From Sycobia sp. Sy_11 (lineage: Eukaryota; Arthropoda; Insecta; Hymenoptera; Epichrysomallidae), in the NCBI GenBank assembly GCA_018907035.1, contig JACCIC010000291.1:310001-374000 (forward strand): a stretch of DNA of 64,000 nt, written 5' to 3'. Numbering within the stretch: position 1 is the first letter of the stretch; each line of letters opens with the position of its first letter. The notes under the pieces were generated by a model. The model did no database searches. It had not been told where the DNA came from and worked only from the letters and a program-made list of their open reading frames with translations. Below, one piece after another: positions 40,201 to 54,443 of the stretch. The position numbers were made by a program, and so were the translations under genes.

Positions 40201-43200
40201 AAAGAAATTTAACAGAATCAAATGGTACGAGAAAAAAACTGCGTATTTCACGAATTTTATCAAAAGGAGCTTATAAGATTGAATTATATATATATACATA
40301 TATCACCTTTTGGCAACAACGTATTTTTTGCACATGTACATATACACATTAATATACATAATAAAACCCCGACCCGTCTCTATCGCGCAATTCAACGAAA
40401 TCCATATACGCGAATTACATATATACCCGTTGGTGATTTATGCTTGCCCAGTGTCGTCGTCCTGGTCCTTTCGCCCCGGCCAAACCATTTCTTTCCACCG
40501 GATCTCTTTTTTCGTCAGGCACGTTGCGCGCGAGCTCTAGCTACAGCAATTTATCGGGCGTTATTACCAGAGAATACGCATTGTACTTTTTTTTCAGGAT
40601 CATTTGTCCCTTGTTCAGCTTCGCTCTTTGCTGTTCTTAACCTATGTATATATATATATATCGTAGAGATGTTTGAGAATGGCTTTTCTTAGAACGTCTG
40701 GACTGTTGGGGACGATAAAAGCGAAACGAAACCACTTATACGACTCTGAATAAATAGCGAAAAGATTTGCGCGATACGGTAGAGATGAAGTAAGACAATG
40801 AGAAAATATATCGTCCAAAGGAAAAATACGATAGAAATAAGTAGAATGATTACGTAATGCTACATTTAATTTTAACAAGTGTTCACACTTCATAAGACAA
40901 ATGTTAATATGTTGATGTAAAAACTTGTTTTTGCAAGTACACAATATGATTATAATAAGATCCTAAAAAAATTTTCTTATTTGAAGTTCAGTCATTTTTA
41001 GAACATATTTGAAATTACATTATTGAAATTAACCGCAGAAAGCATATATGTTATTAAATGATTTTTTCGGATAAAATCATATATTTGTACTTCAACTATG
41101 ATGAATTAACTCATTATTATTATTTCAGAAGTTGTAATTCTAGTTTTTCATTAAAATAAACTTGTTGCTTCTAAATTTATTTCAAGGATATAGTTTCGGT
41201 TAAATATAGGTCTATAGTAAATAATGTTTATAATTAGATTTAACAATAGCTAGACTGCAATTGAAAGACAAAAATTGAAGATAAATCATCGCAAAACGTT
41301 ATTTAAAATCCAATATTTCATAGCTATATTGAATTAATATTATTATACTTCATTGGCTAAAATTTATGAACTTATAATCGGCAGAATTACTTATTTTTTT
41401 TTTAATATTCAATCATGCCGTGCCTTCTACGGTTATCGAAGAATGTACGCATGAGCGGGCCTGTTTTCGATATAAGCTCAGCGACTTCTTCTCCTCAATG
41501 GAAATATTAAACGCCCTGGCGAGGTCTCGAGCTCACCCCTCGAATTTTCCTTGAAATTTTAAATATCTCCCTAGTCAAATTTTTCCAATATATATCAAAA
41601 AATGTATACGTTGAAAAAGACGTGATTCAAGATTTCAAAGTTTCAAACTCACATTTCAAAGAATTGTGCAAAATTCAAAATGTTTTGCGGCAATATTGAA
41701 ATAAAGCTATCGCTTTGAAAATTTTAGTTTCTTGGGGATCGATGAGAATTTTTCATCTAAAAATTTTTTAAAATCCTTGTTAATATAATATGAGAGTCGC
41801 TCAAAGTCGCACACGATGCATTTCGAAACGAGTAGATCAATATTGATCGTCTTATTATTCGGTGACAACAATAATTCTAGTGATATAAACATTATCGAGA
41901 AGAGGTTCGTCCGTGCGTATGCGCGCGCGCGTGCGGGTGTCTGTGATGGATTTGATACAGACTCGCGAGATCATTTCTATTATCTTAAAAATATGATCGA
42001 TAATACTTGAAAAACTAACACTGTCTCATTCTTAAGATATATTGCTTTCTTACGTGGAATTAGTAATTACATTAAATATGTGGACTAAGATCAATTCTTT
42101 TCACCAAAGTCCTTACTTTTGGCAAATTCTTTCTTTATTCAAAGAAAGAATCACATTTCAAGCAAAAAAGTCGTAATGAACCTATATTCTACAAATATAT
42201 AGTTTCACAATTTCTAAAAAGATGGGTATTTATATTAAAAAATGCTTACACGAATTTAATTAAAGAAAGGTAAGAATTTTGAATAGAAAAGTACCGTATC
42301 TTGGGAATGGGCGCGCCTTAGATGTTAAAACTGCTCAGCGATCATTTTAAAGATAATCGGAATTACCTCGCTCAATCTGCACGAAATCTGCCACTCACAC
42401 ATTTAAACCGCTCCTTGTACGAATGAACCAAAGCTATAATTACCGTAGCATATCATCAATCATAGATTTACCCTAATTATAGCAAAAATTAAACACTACG
42501 TTCAAGCTTTCAGCACCAAAGTCCATTGCACCGAGGGCCCGAATGGAATCTCGAATACTCCGATGCATGCCGGACATTAATATTTAGGAAAGATCGCAGG
42601 ATCACGTCCGGTCCATTTACTTTATCGCAGGAGCAGAAAATAAAAAAGGGGAGGGGTCACGCGCATCCAAAGTAGAAGCGACAAAGATCCAAGCATGGAC
42701 CTCTTTTGTTTTTTGATCCGCAAAGCGTGGTTTTTCGATTCGCCTCCATTCCCCACATCCTCCGGAATAAATAAAATTGGCAATGTAAATATAATATCTG
42801 CGTGTCTTCAATTTCAAGCACTACTTTTTATATTTGTCGTTGCGATCGAATATATACCTGTTTCATTTATTTTTGATCCGGCGTAATGTGTATATGTGTG
42901 TGTGTGTGTGTATTCGACTGTTTTCTCTCTATAGAATACAAAGTACCTAATGATTTGTTCGAAGCTCTCTTTGGTAGATAAAAGTAAAAAAGGTTTATAA
43001 CAAAATTTCCTAAATATAAATAAATTACGGGAATTAGTGTGACGAACAAATATGGGACACGATCTTCAGATTACTAATTAATTCGATAGATGAACAATGA
43101 TCTCTTCTAATATACGTAATTCATGTTTCAGAAAATATGTAAAGTATATAAAGAAAAAACCTATGTTCAATGAAAACAAAAAAATATTTACTACGTGATT

Positions 43201-44578
43201 GTGTAATCGAAAATACAATTTCATAATAAATATTTCATAAAAATCTTTTATGAATTTGTAAATAAAACTGCTTTGAAAAGGGTACAAACTTTTGAAAATT
43301 CGAACATTGGCGAATATTGTTAAGAATAAAGGTCAGATAAGATAAAAAATGTAATATTTTACTATTTTTGTATTCAACGAAGTAATACAGTAATAAGTGT
43401 CTTAAATATTCGAAAGTATATAAATATATTTTTTCATTAAATTGTGATATACGACTATGAAAACTAATTTTTCAAAAGTTCTAATGACATTGCATATAGT
43501 TTTCATTGCAGCTTTATTTTAAACTTATTATTTGAAAAACTTTATTATATGAAAAACGTGGGGTAATTTATATTGAAGATTATCTCTTATTACACAATTT
43601 TTTGACACAGTATCAAGATATGAACACATGGAACTTGAATTTTTTTATTTTATTTAAATATGCTTACTAATATTTATTATTTTATCGCAAAATTATTCTA
43701 GAATGCATGTTTAAAAATATTGAAATTTGAACTTATTTAAGTTTTGTGTCCAACGCTATAAAATAAAAAAAAAACAAATATAACTTTTGTTTGATTTGTA
43801 AAATAATAAATATAGTCTATTTATAATACATTTGAAGTTATTATAATATAATATATTATATTTATATTATATTCCATTTATATAAGAATGCAGATTTGTA
43901 AAGAATAACAGTGTATTAATTGTTACCATATTTATATACGTACTTCTATACAATAATAAATGTTGTATTTTTCTTTCTTTTTCGCCGACCTTTAAAAATC
44001 AAATCACATGGACAGGCGAACTTTTGCCAAATAATCGCGTGGATGTATGTTGCTCATTGAGAAGGATCGTTTGTCTTTTTTGAAATTCGGCAATTGTTTT
44101 TCCGCTCAGCTTTTTCAAGTATAGAACGCGAAAAAATTTCGACAACTTTTTAAAATGATATTCGCACTCTTTTTCCACGGGTGCACAGCATTATGTAGTG
44201 TAAATTTTAAGCAACGTTCACATATTTTTACCATCGTCTCAGCCGGGATTTCATTTCATTTCATGTGTATATATATATATGAAAAGACGTTCGTGCATCT
44301 CGATGCTCGATGTTAAATCGCGATATAGCACCTTTGCCTCCATCGCCCACCCCCTACTAGTCGCAAATGCGCGATATTACGTCAGGGAGGATCTGCGCTT
44401 TTCTATAGTGTAGCACAAATTATGACCTTTCGAGGAAAAGCTTATATTTATTACACCTCTGCATCATCCGCCCGTGCCCCACCCGTTCTCCTTTTCTCGC
44501 CCACGCGCTCTTTTCCGCTTTTCTCTCATTTCCATCTATTTCTCTTATATAATACACGCATGCTCGCGCACGGGGAGA

Positions 44579-44581
<3 letters not shown>

Positions 44582-44640
<59 letters not shown>
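44582..44640. repeat. (GA)n microsatellite
   Basis: A perfect GA run of about 59 bp. Confidence 0.95.
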
Positions 44641-44644
<4 letters not shown>

Positions 44645-45967
44645 GACAGAGAAAACCGTGAGATTCGAGAAGAATTTTGAAAGGATTCGCATGCCGAAAG
44701 TCCTGTGCCTTTCCTGAGGTACGTTATTTTATACATGTATTTGTTCCCCAGATGTTTCGTCGGTGTTGCGAATGGAAAAAAATGTTTGGCTGGTAATTAA
44801 GGGAACGTTTTCAATGGGCACGTATTATGATTGAAAAATTTTGTTGGAGTGCGACGTAATCAGACAATCCGCGACCTTCGTCTTAATTTCCATCCATAGC
44901 TTCTGTCATTAAATAATTGTTAAATTAGCTTACCTGTAACCGGGACAACTGCGTCCTCGCGGACGGTATTATATATTCTTCACAGTTGATTTCTACCGAC
45001 ACTTCATAAATAACCGATTCACTTTGCAAAATTTCAAATATCTATTCTTACAATACCTCGGACTCTTAAACACTCGCGATCCTCGCACACGCGAATCGAA
45101 GTAGATGGAGAAAAAAATATATATAATAAGAATCGCCGTGCGGTACGCGTGCGTACGCTACCCGAGACTTCCTCGAACTGCACGACGCCCGCGCGTTTTT
45201 TTTTTCTTCCTCTTCTCCTCCTCTTTATAATTACGCGCCGCGATTAAAAAATATGTAGTTGCGAAAAGCTCCGAGGCGCGAGGCTGTCCCGCGCGTTAAC
45301 TACATTAACAACCGATTCATCCGCGATTCCTTAACGTCGCGCGTGGGCGCACGCGATGCCGCTGCTCTTTACCTATATACACACGTACGCAATGCACACC
45401 TATGCGCACACATATACGTATACGGCGTGTACCTGAGTTCAACAGCTGCGTCAGCATCTATATATACAGGCGAGCTGTACACGCGGACATTCTTTACAAT
45501 CGGCGCGCCGGTCTTTCGTGACACGTTCGGCGAGCCTGTAATATTTTCTTTTTCCTGATATTTCTTAGGCGTCTTGAAGAACAAAACAAAACAAAACAAA
45601 AAAATAAGCACAAGAAAATAGGAACACACACACACACATATATATAGAAGCGAAAAGCCATGCAAAGTCGTAATTTTCCTTTGCAACGCATATCTAATAT
45701 ATTGTTTACGTAAGGAAAAAAATGAGTATTCTTAGCACGTCCTTGAGAATGAAATGGAAGCGAGCGTAAATCATAATTTCAATTGTACGTATATTTTCGA
45801 AACTGTAAGAGGCAAAGATTATTCGAATTTTTCGAAGAGGACGTTTTTATTTATGCCAATAAATTTTTACGTATATTTTAGAATTTTTACGACCGATCAT
45901 GTAAAATAAATATCTTAACGTGCTAAATTTTTTAAATTATATATTATTTATTATATTTATTCTGATG

Positions 45968-45969
<2 letters not shown>

Positions 45970-46021
<52 letters not shown>
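45970..46021. repeat. (TA)n microsatellite
   Basis: A perfect TA run of about 52 bp. Confidence 0.95.
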
Positions 46022-46024
<3 letters not shown>

Positions 46025-46957
46025 TAGTATATTTAGATTTAATTTAATAGTATAGTTAGATTTTAATTAATAATTAAACATTACTTGAATATAAATTATC
46101 TATTAGTCTAAGAATTTTACAAAAACATTTTTAAATATACCGACATATCGTTTTAGATGCACAATTCAAATGTGTACAAAAACTGTTTTGTATTTCATTA
46201 TGGGTCCGATAGGTGGAGCAACTAGTTGTAGTCGAAATAATAATATATATTTTCGTTATTAGACGTGATAAGAGTCGTATGTTAAAAAGCAACCGAAACA
46301 TAGTACATTTATAAAAATTATTTAAACAAATATTTCGTGAACGACTGTAGTACCCTTCAACTCAAGACATCGATTTACATATTTCAAAATAATGGTTCTT
46401 TTTGCAAATAACTGTATTGAATTATTGTACGATATGCATAAATACCAAAAAAATAAGAAAAGTAAGAGAAGTATTAAATGCGAATATCGAGATTGCTCTC
46501 GTGGTGCTTTTATCAGGAATAATTTTCATAATTTCTACAAATTTTACTATTCTTCTTATTATTCTTAGTCTTATCTTATCTTTTTTATTTTATGATTTAT
46601 TATTGCTCTGTTGATAAGTAAATATACTGAAATATATTTTTCGTTGATTCAAAATTTTTCGCTACATTTCGTATGTATTTTTTATTACATATATTATATT
46701 TCTTCAAATGTATTTGGAATAGCTATATTTAAAAATACATATATTTAAAAATATATTTCAAGCTTTCACGATCAACTCGTGAATAAGCCAAAATATGTAT
46801 TTGTTTAGCTCGAGTTACTGATAGGTCAATTACAAACCTTCAAATTGATTTATGTTTTAATCAAACTATTCAAAAGTGGAGAGGCTAAACAAGCGTGAAA
46901 AAAATCTATAACACGTGAGAAATTCCATGTGTCAAATTGCCGAAGAATTTTCTCCTA

Positions 46958-46961
<4 letters not shown>

Positions 46962-47025
<64 letters not shown>
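46962..47025. repeat. (GT)n microsatellite
   Basis: A perfect GT run of about 64 bp. Confidence 0.95.
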
Positions 47026-47029
<4 letters not shown>

Positions 47030-47668
47030 GAGAGTAAAAAAACATTCCCGAAAATTGTTATCGGACTTTTCCCAAACGAGGCTGAATTAATGAACACGCG
47101 GCTTGTATGGGATATTAAGCGACGCGCTCGCCGAATTCCGCCGCGGCTTTTGAGGCTCGGCTCGGGCGCGGATTAACTCAACGCAAAGCGAAGGGGAGGA
47201 CGGAGGCCTCGAACGCGCTCGATTACCTGGATTAGGGGATTTACACGCAAGTACTGGGGTGGGCGTGACGCCGACCCTCGTAGAAAGGGGAGGGCAGTGT
47301 ATTGATATTTTGAACGATTTGAATGTCGAGGCGGGAGCCGGTAATGGTTTTGGAAATTGATAGTTAGAGGGGGGGGGGTTCGAAAATTTCAACACTGCGG
47401 ATCTTTAATAAATTTTTCGTCGAAAAACTAAGAATCTAAATGTGCATTATGCATGCGATTAATTTTCTATATAATGAAAAATAAAAATAAAACGAAGGAG
47501 ATCAACCGATAGAAAAGAAAAAAATAACTATTTGAATTAGAGAAATAGTTGTAGCACGTTGCCATTACTGTAAGCTTGTAAGAATGGATAGAAAAAAAAG
47601 CGAGAGAAGAAGTAATCTAGCGTATACAGAGAATCGAGTACCGCTTTTTATTGACAAAACGAAGCGCA

Positions 47669-47701
47669 CTATCCTCTCTCTCTCTCTCTCTCTCTCTCTC
47701 C
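47669..47701. repeat. (CT)n microsatellite
   Basis: A CT run of about 32 bp, followed about 95 bp later by a GA run (47797-47818) in the opposite sense. Confidence 0.9.
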
Positions 47702-47786
47702 CTATCTTATTCTCTCTTAGCGACACCAGCACCGCGCGTGCGCCATCTAATTACTTGCGCATCGGCGAAAAGTTCCCACCCGCGGA

Positions 47787-47818
<32 letters not shown>

Positions 47819-50739
47819 CTTCCGCTCCTTCTTCGTATCCAACTCTCCTCCAGAGCCCCATCCCCCTCCGCCAGCCCCTCGCCCACACCACTTCCGATCC
47901 CCAACTTACGGAATGTTAATAGCGGAATTTCAAAATTAGCAGCGCGCGCGCGCGACTGCTGCTGTAAGGTTCCGCGGGCCGCCGCTTGGAATCGCTCCGA
48001 CTGATTTCGCATTCCGCGCCGCGAACGCAGAGCGCCGCGCAGTCGCACCGGGAAAATTCGTTCACGGGAATTCGAAATATTTCTAGATATATATATATGT
48101 GTATATTCCACGACGCGTGCCGCGCCCACATTTGAATATTTAGATTTTACCCGCCCCCTCCCCTGTATCCGCGTGTACGGAAGTGACGCGGCTCGAGAAT
48201 GGTTAATTGATATTTGACGTTCTGCCCTCGCCCCCCCCCCATCCCAGGCAGCTCTAAACGTGCGCGCTCCCTCGCATGGATATGGAAGATACCCTCGAAA
48301 TCGAGCCGGCGATGCAGTTGAATTGGTGCTCAATTCCAAAGAGAGATATTCAGAACAAACGAAGCCCATTATCGTACAGTTATAATCCAGACAAATCCAT
48401 AAAAAAAAACTCGGGGCTCATCGCGTTTATCCCGCTAAATTATAAAATGTTAAAAAAATATTTTGGCCAAGAAATGTTTCCGAAAAGAACGTCAAGTCAA
48501 AGAAAAACGCCACACTACCAGGATAACGTAGCATAATTTTGTTCGTATTTAATGAAGAAAAGGAGCAAAAAAACCCCGATAAATACAAATTCAAACCGAT
48601 ATTCACAACAATCGTATCTTACTGTGTTGTATACGCTTCATCTATAAAATGCGGCATGTATTGTGCAAACGCGATCGTATTACGTCGATATTGCCCAGAC
48701 TTTGCCGGTTGCTCGCTATTTTTTCACCAATAAATGCTATTATGTATTATTTTCTCAACAACGAATGCTAAATGCTCTATTTTCAGTGTCTTATTTGTAT
48801 TTGGCATATATAAAAATGTGACGAATATCAGAAGAAAAGTTTCCTGGTGTTGTTAAATGCATTCAATACGGCTTATATTGTTTGAATAATTTTTTTTTTA
48901 ATCTGACCTTCGGTCGTAAAAAACGTATAGATAATTTAATGTATAATTCTCAATTTTTTTTGTTATAAATAGTACAAAAAATATTTTTCGTATCTCTTTA
49001 TAAAAGCTTGAGTATTATTTTCACCATAATAATGAAACCTGTAATTATTTACAATATCGTCATCAATGTATCGAAATACGTATAAAAATTAATTTTTCTT
49101 CTTTTTTTTTGTATTTCTGTAGGAGGTACTATGTTTTGGAAATTCAACCACCGGATTCTTTGTATCTGACAATTCCAATTCCGTGTACGTGAGATAAACT
49201 TTTATAATTTTGATTCGACGAATGCTGTTTCACGGAATAAAACGTATCTTTCGTCTCGAAATGAGCGAATGAATTTTTTCAATGTGCTAAACGATTTTTT
49301 TTCTCGATTCGCACTTTTATAATAATGTGGAATTTAAAAAAAAAAAAAGATCTCTAAATGCAAAATCACCGTTATTAATCAAAAATTCTGAATTTTTTAC
49401 TTTATCAATATTCACGATTGAATAATTTCGGGAGCGTTTAAATCGGCTATTACCGCATATATTGATTTATTTGAGGAGTCCGAGTTGAATTTTGATCGAG
49501 CACGAAGTACGGATTATGTCTGTAACTTGGGCACTCTGCGTAATGGCGATATATTATGTAAATTGTCTGTCCGATGTTACAATATGGGGCAATGTAAAAG
49601 ATATCCTGCAATCAAAATTCCATAAATCCGCCATAATACGAGAGCGCGCTTGTGTGCGCGTAGATAAAAAATAAAATAACACCGTAAATATTGCATCAAT
49701 TATAGATTTGGCTCTAAGCGATATTCCGAGCTCATCAGTATGACGTCAGGTGGTTTAATCTTCAACGTACGTGAAGCTGTTCTCAAATTTATTACATTAT
49801 TATTGAATGAATTAACCATTAGAGTTTCTGAAAATTGAAAAAAAGACCATTGACATACAAGATAAAATTTTATATAAATTTCGCAACTAATTAGTAATTT
49901 ACTCACGAGACAATAAAACAGAAGATAAAAAGTAAGATTCAAAAAAAAAAAATTAAAAAATAACGAAGAAAAAATTTAAATATCTATTATGAGCGATAAA
50001 TGTATTAATTCGTGGTATCAATTTGAAGTTAGAATGGAAAGAAACCACTTTCACATATTTGAAGTTCATGCAAGACAAACTAATTTATTGACAATTATTA
50101 TGTGTTTAACAGATCAATTACCTATTAAATAGTAAGTGAACAAATACGATATGTTTCAAGAATTTTTATATTTCTTTTTTTTCATTATCCAGCAAGCAAA
50201 TTAGTAATCAATTGTCGAATTTCTATAATTTTTACTTTATATGTTACTCTTTTTGCGTTTTTTCTTTTATTTTCAGAAACTCAAATATAGTTAGTTTATT
50301 TAAGAACAACGTAATCAATTTGAAAACAACTTCATTTGCGTCTAAGAGCAAAGCACTCGGTACTTTATTGTTCCGCTCAGCAGGTGGTATATAGCGAAAT
50401 CGATATTGTGTACTAAATATTGGTTCGATTACACCGATCACTTCGTTCAATTTCTAAAGCCTATTGTGAACGATAACTTCAATATATTAATACAAATTTC
50501 CATTTAAACATTAATTCTCTTTAAATGGGATACTTGTCTAAGACAATGCCATAATTAATTACATTATTAGATCTTCCATGATAATGGCAGAACAAGCGTA
50601 AAATAAGTTCTTTTATTCTACTTTTTAGCATTGGTATTTTTTGTTTGTCCGTAAAGTTAAAAGCTGTAATTATGTAAATAAATAGTATTTTTTATAAACT
50701 ATAATACACGTTGTTTAGTTCTTCATAACCTATATGACA

Positions 50740-50992
50740 TATCCACGAAATGAGTTCGTCGACTGAAAATTTTGAATTTTTTTCAACGACGTCCCCCGTC
50801 GCGCACAATGCGCATTTATACCATTCCCACGATATTATCAAGTTAAGGGGACGCGCACCGAAAATATATGCAGTCCGTCGGCCTTTCCCCCGGCGCGGGC
50901 GCATCGTCTTGAACAGCTTACATCCCTCCTCGCCCCAAACCCGTAGAGACCCACACGCGCTAACTACATGCATACATACATACATACATGCA

Positions 50993-51059
<67 letters not shown>

Positions 51060-51123
51060 TATCCACTCAGCCGCCGAAGGGATGGTCGGCAAACTTTTAA
51101 TCGCCGCATAAATTTGTTCGCAG
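50740..51123 (+). promoter_or_regulatory. Probable 5' flank or 5' UTR of the signal-peptide exon
   Basis: A GC- and CpG-rich patch (about 50760-50970) lies directly upstream of the signal-peptide exon and gives way to a (CATA)n(TA)n array that ends 66 bp before the ATG. No TATA box at a convincing distance was identified. The sequence TTCGCAG directly before the ATG could be a 3' splice site, in which case an untranslated first exon lies further upstream. Assignment as promoter or leader rests on position and composition only. Confidence 0.3.
50966..51057. repeat. (CATA)n(TA)n compound microsatellite
   Basis: CATA tetramers (about 55 bp, with two CATG variants) pass directly into a TA run of about 38 bp, just upstream of the signal-peptide exon. 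Confidence 0.95.
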
Positions 51124-51273
51124 ATGTCGCCCCGCAAGAGACTCGCGGCCTCGGGCCCGTCCGCGGTCCTTCAGCCGCCGGCGCCTCTGCCGCCGCTGCT
51201 GCTCCTCCTGCTGCTCCTGCTACTGCTGGGATTGACGACTAGCTGCGTCGCCGGGGACTCCTCTCATTACAAG
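51124..51273 (+). CDS. First coding exon of an unidentified secreted or membrane protein (5' partial gene)
   Basis: This 150-nt exon encodes 50 residues and ends at a strong donor, AAG followed by GTGAGT, in phase 0. The ATG is the first in frame after a TAA at 51109-51111, which fixes the start unless splicing joins at the AG directly before it. The N-terminus is basic (Arg4, Lys5, Arg6), then proline-rich, then has a long Leu core at about 25-36, ending in TTSCVA; cleavage after Ala43 is plausible. This is a classic though long signal peptide, so the product enters the secretory pathway. After it only GDSSHYK is visible before the intron, too little to name a family. No convincing second exon was found in the remaining 12.7 kb, so the first intron is probably long, as in many insect cell-surface adhesion and receptor genes. 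The Leu core is written in CTG/CTC/CTA codons and may be a length-variable trinucleotide tract. The + strand ORF continues past the donor, but the added residues are simple-repeat derived and the splice is preferred. Confidence 0.6.
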
Positions 51274-51779
51274 GTGAGTAATTCGCGACGGCGCAACGCG
51301 ATTAGCCAGCCGGAGAGGGAGAGCTGGCAACTACCTATCCCCCCCTCTCTCTCTCTCTCTCTCACACACACACTCTCTCTGTATCCCTGCCTCTCTCGCG
51401 CCTCGGGAAACTGCCGCTATAATCTACCGCCGGTGCCGCGAGAGCTCCCAGCGACGTCTCTCTTGGCAAAAGATCAGCATGTCTCGCAGTATCGCGCCGC
51501 ACCCGTCCTTTTTCCCATTATACGTGTGTATATCTACCATACTGCACTGTTACAGTGCTGGCGGCCCAGTCGATGGAGGGTGATTAACGAACGAGTAAAA
51601 TCAAGGGGGAGGCACGGATGAAAGTAAAACCGGTGATTAATTGCTTAATTAACGTGAAAATGTCGGGCGAACGGCCGAGGCCGCGATGGGGAGCGCAGTT
51701 ATCGCCGCTCGACGTTGACTGCCACTGCTGCTGCCTGCGATTGTGCCCCGCTGCTGAAATTTTTCTTTGAGTTCCGGTA

Positions 51780-51784
<5 letters not shown>

Positions 51785-51833
<49 letters not shown>
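51785..51833. repeat. (TA)n microsatellite
   Basis: A TA run of about 49 bp in the presumed first intron of the gene starting at 51124. Confidence 0.95.
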
Positions 51834-51838
<5 letters not shown>

Positions 51839-52454
51839 GTCCGGATGAAATATGTAAGGAAATTACGGGGGTATATAATGACCGAAGTTCCAGAGAAATT
51901 TTTCAAAGTTTCGCGCTTTCTTTCTCATATACGGAAACTTTAACGAATTAAATTGCCAATTAATCTTGGACTGTCCTTGGAAAATCTTGATAATTTAATG
52001 AAATTGTATACGATATAATGTTTTATATACGACGAGCTCTATATTTACACTGATTCGGAGATGGGACACGCTGTCAACGAGTCGACGACACTTCAAACGA
52101 AGCGTGCCGGATGTTCCTTTCGCGCCTCACTCGCCGGCCCACCACATTTGCGCAGATGTAGGGATCCACCACCCCCCCCTTCCGACTTACTAAGCATTTA
52201 TTACGTAATATCTATATACTGCAGGAACAGTTAAATATTATTTTTTAGATACATTTTTGTTAGATGAGCTCCCCTCGGTTCGCTCGCAATGCGCGAACGT
52301 TTCACGGTCAAGCAGAAAATCGCCGGATTTAATTTTACACTGGCCAGAATGGAATGTAAATAATCAAGCAGATGTACTTTCTTACAGCCCTTGCTTTAAA
52401 TCTACGGAGGGAGCAGTGAGTGTAAACAATGACAGTCCGACTGTCAATATAATA

Positions 52455-52500
52455 GGACTGTGAGACCGATAAAAGACCGATAAAAATATTTATTAGATTT
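52455..52500. mobile_element. Partial copy of the 32.3-kb MITE-like terminal repeat
   Basis: GGACTGTGAGACCGATAAAA, then a duplicated GACCGATAAAA block, then TATTTATTAGATTTT matches one arm of the element at 32283-32456 (GGACTGTAAGACCAATAAAA then TATTTATTAATTT). The 10-11 bp internal duplication and several substitutions suggest an old single-ended remnant or a divergent subfamily. No opposite arm was found nearby. Confidence 0.45.
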
Positions 52501-52684
52501 TATTCATTTTGCTGAATTTGTTAAATTTTTACATATCCTTTTTCAGAAATTAGTGCATAAATAATTCGTAATACATAGCTTCTGTAACTCCGATATCATT
52601 CATTTGTTGCAATAAATCATACCCATATATAATTATTCCAGTCATAGACGTACATAGATATAAATGAAACAACATCCAAATATA

Positions 52685-52688
<4 letters not shown>

Positions 52689-52738
<50 letters not shown>
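52689..52738. repeat. (CT)n microsatellite
   Basis: A perfect CT run of about 50 bp; a GA run (52863-52896) follows in the opposite sense. Confidence 0.95.
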
Positions 52739-52739
<1 letters not shown>

Positions 52740-52857
52740 CCTAGCGGCAGGAAAAGGGGAATGCATAAGAGGATAAGTTCATACATACCTGATAAATATT
52801 AAAGAGATAAATGAATACACCGTTGTTTCCATCACGCATTCCCTATTTTTGACGCTA

Positions 52858-52902
<45 letters not shown>

Positions 52903-54443
52903 TGGAGAAAGAGCGAGAGACAGGGGAGGAGTGGTTATACTTTAGATGCAGGACAAACACCGTCCATATGAATATTTGGTATATTCCTCGAACCTACATA
53001 TGGCTCCAGCTGGAACAGCTACCATACCGAGTCAGCGTTATAGCGGTATATATTTCCATAGACATAGAAAGTATATACCGAGCATGTTAGCATGAGCGCG
53101 TCAAATTATAGGATGAGAAAAGTTTATCCCGAGTGGACATAACGTAAAATCGAAGGGAGTTAGGTTCACGCTAACGAGTCTATAGTTAACCTCCCTGTAG
53201 TTCGCGATATGGCACAAGGGACACACATGGTATACACTCGTCCTTGGTCATACCTCTTCTATTCCTATCCGTAGGCACAGAACTTCTTCTAAAAGCAAAC
53301 TCGCTCTTTCGAAAATCTGAGGCACTTGGATGCTGCTAAATGCCAACAGACTCGGTCTATACTTTCTGTATCACTATATGTATGGCGCATATATAGTGTT
53401 CATATAACCAATATATAAGAAGACATATACGTATATACTATATATATATGCCATATACGAATGCGGCGTTTCCTGTCAAATTGATACTGCAGATATCGGA
53501 GCAGACACAATTTCTGTTCCTGAATACAATACAACGAAACTAGTCAAATTGACCAATTTGAAACAGATCGAGGTCACTATCGTCTGGAATACTGACAAAA
53601 AATAGCTCTGTAATGTTTTAAGAACTAAAGTTCTCAATCTTCAAAAATATAAAATACTGTATTGCTTGTAAATTATTAATTTTTTATTTCGATGTGATTA
53701 CGGAGCTGATTAAAAAATTAATCATTTTTTAAAATTCGACACTACCGTGTCGTTAAATTTTATTTAATAAAAAACATTTAATTATTGCATGAATTAAGAG
53801 CACTGGATGAAATAAGAAATTGTGAAATTATGACAAATATGAAATTTTAAAAATCACGTTCAAATTTCTTTTCTGTGCCAAGCAAAACTTTGTATATCTG
53901 AAATTGTTATGACGTCCATATTTGATGGCTCAGTCAGGTTGATCTTGCGATAATGTAAAATTTTTTTAACTATTTTCTTATTATTGCAATTATTAGTGAT
54001 ATTTAACGTAATCGAGAAATGTAACTTAAATTCCAAAGTTATCTTAACTTCGCTCGTATTGTCATAAGAATGGCAAGAAAGACAATAACCAATCTGTATT
54101 TGAAATATGTGATAGATCAAAATAATAATATTTAGAAATAAACGTTTGTACACTTGATTGAAATAAAAATAAAAAAATTTCACTTATTTTACATTTATCA
54201 AATATTAAACAAATAAATTAGCGTGCGAAAATAATAAGAATAAAAAAATGAAAGAATTGAACTTATTTTTACACCGAAGACGCAGAGGAAAGCTGAATTA
54301 ATATTGAAAGAAGAAAGTATTTTCGACGAGATGATTTGTTCGTATAAAATAGACAAGTATTTATCATAAAATAATATTATACAACTTAAAAGTATTTTAC
54401 ATAAAATAACATTACGTATACAATGCAGTGCGCTACATTTTGA

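Larger units (their letters stand above)
37500..50740. other. Long unannotated interval
   Basis: Mostly AT-rich. A stretch at about 38000-39700 is less AT-rich with coding-like but inconsistent frames on both strands. GC-rich patches occur at about 45060-45500, 47090-47370 and 47730-48280. Nothing else is supportable as a gene. Confidence 0.4.
51274..54443. other. Presumed intron or intergenic sequence between the two genes
   Basis: Holds TA, CT and GA arrays, the partial MITE arm and a C-run near 52170. No second exon with a phase-0 acceptor and recognisable domain was found. Confidence 0.4.

Noticed and set aside
47707..48369. 220-codon minus-strand frame
   Set aside because: Composed of GC-rich sequence and CT/GA repeat translation (Ser-Leu runs), with no recognisable domain.
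51274..51621. Continuation of the signal-peptide ORF past the GTGAGT donor to 165 codons
   Set aside because: The donor is strong and the downstream residues come from a CT/CA repeat and random sequence.
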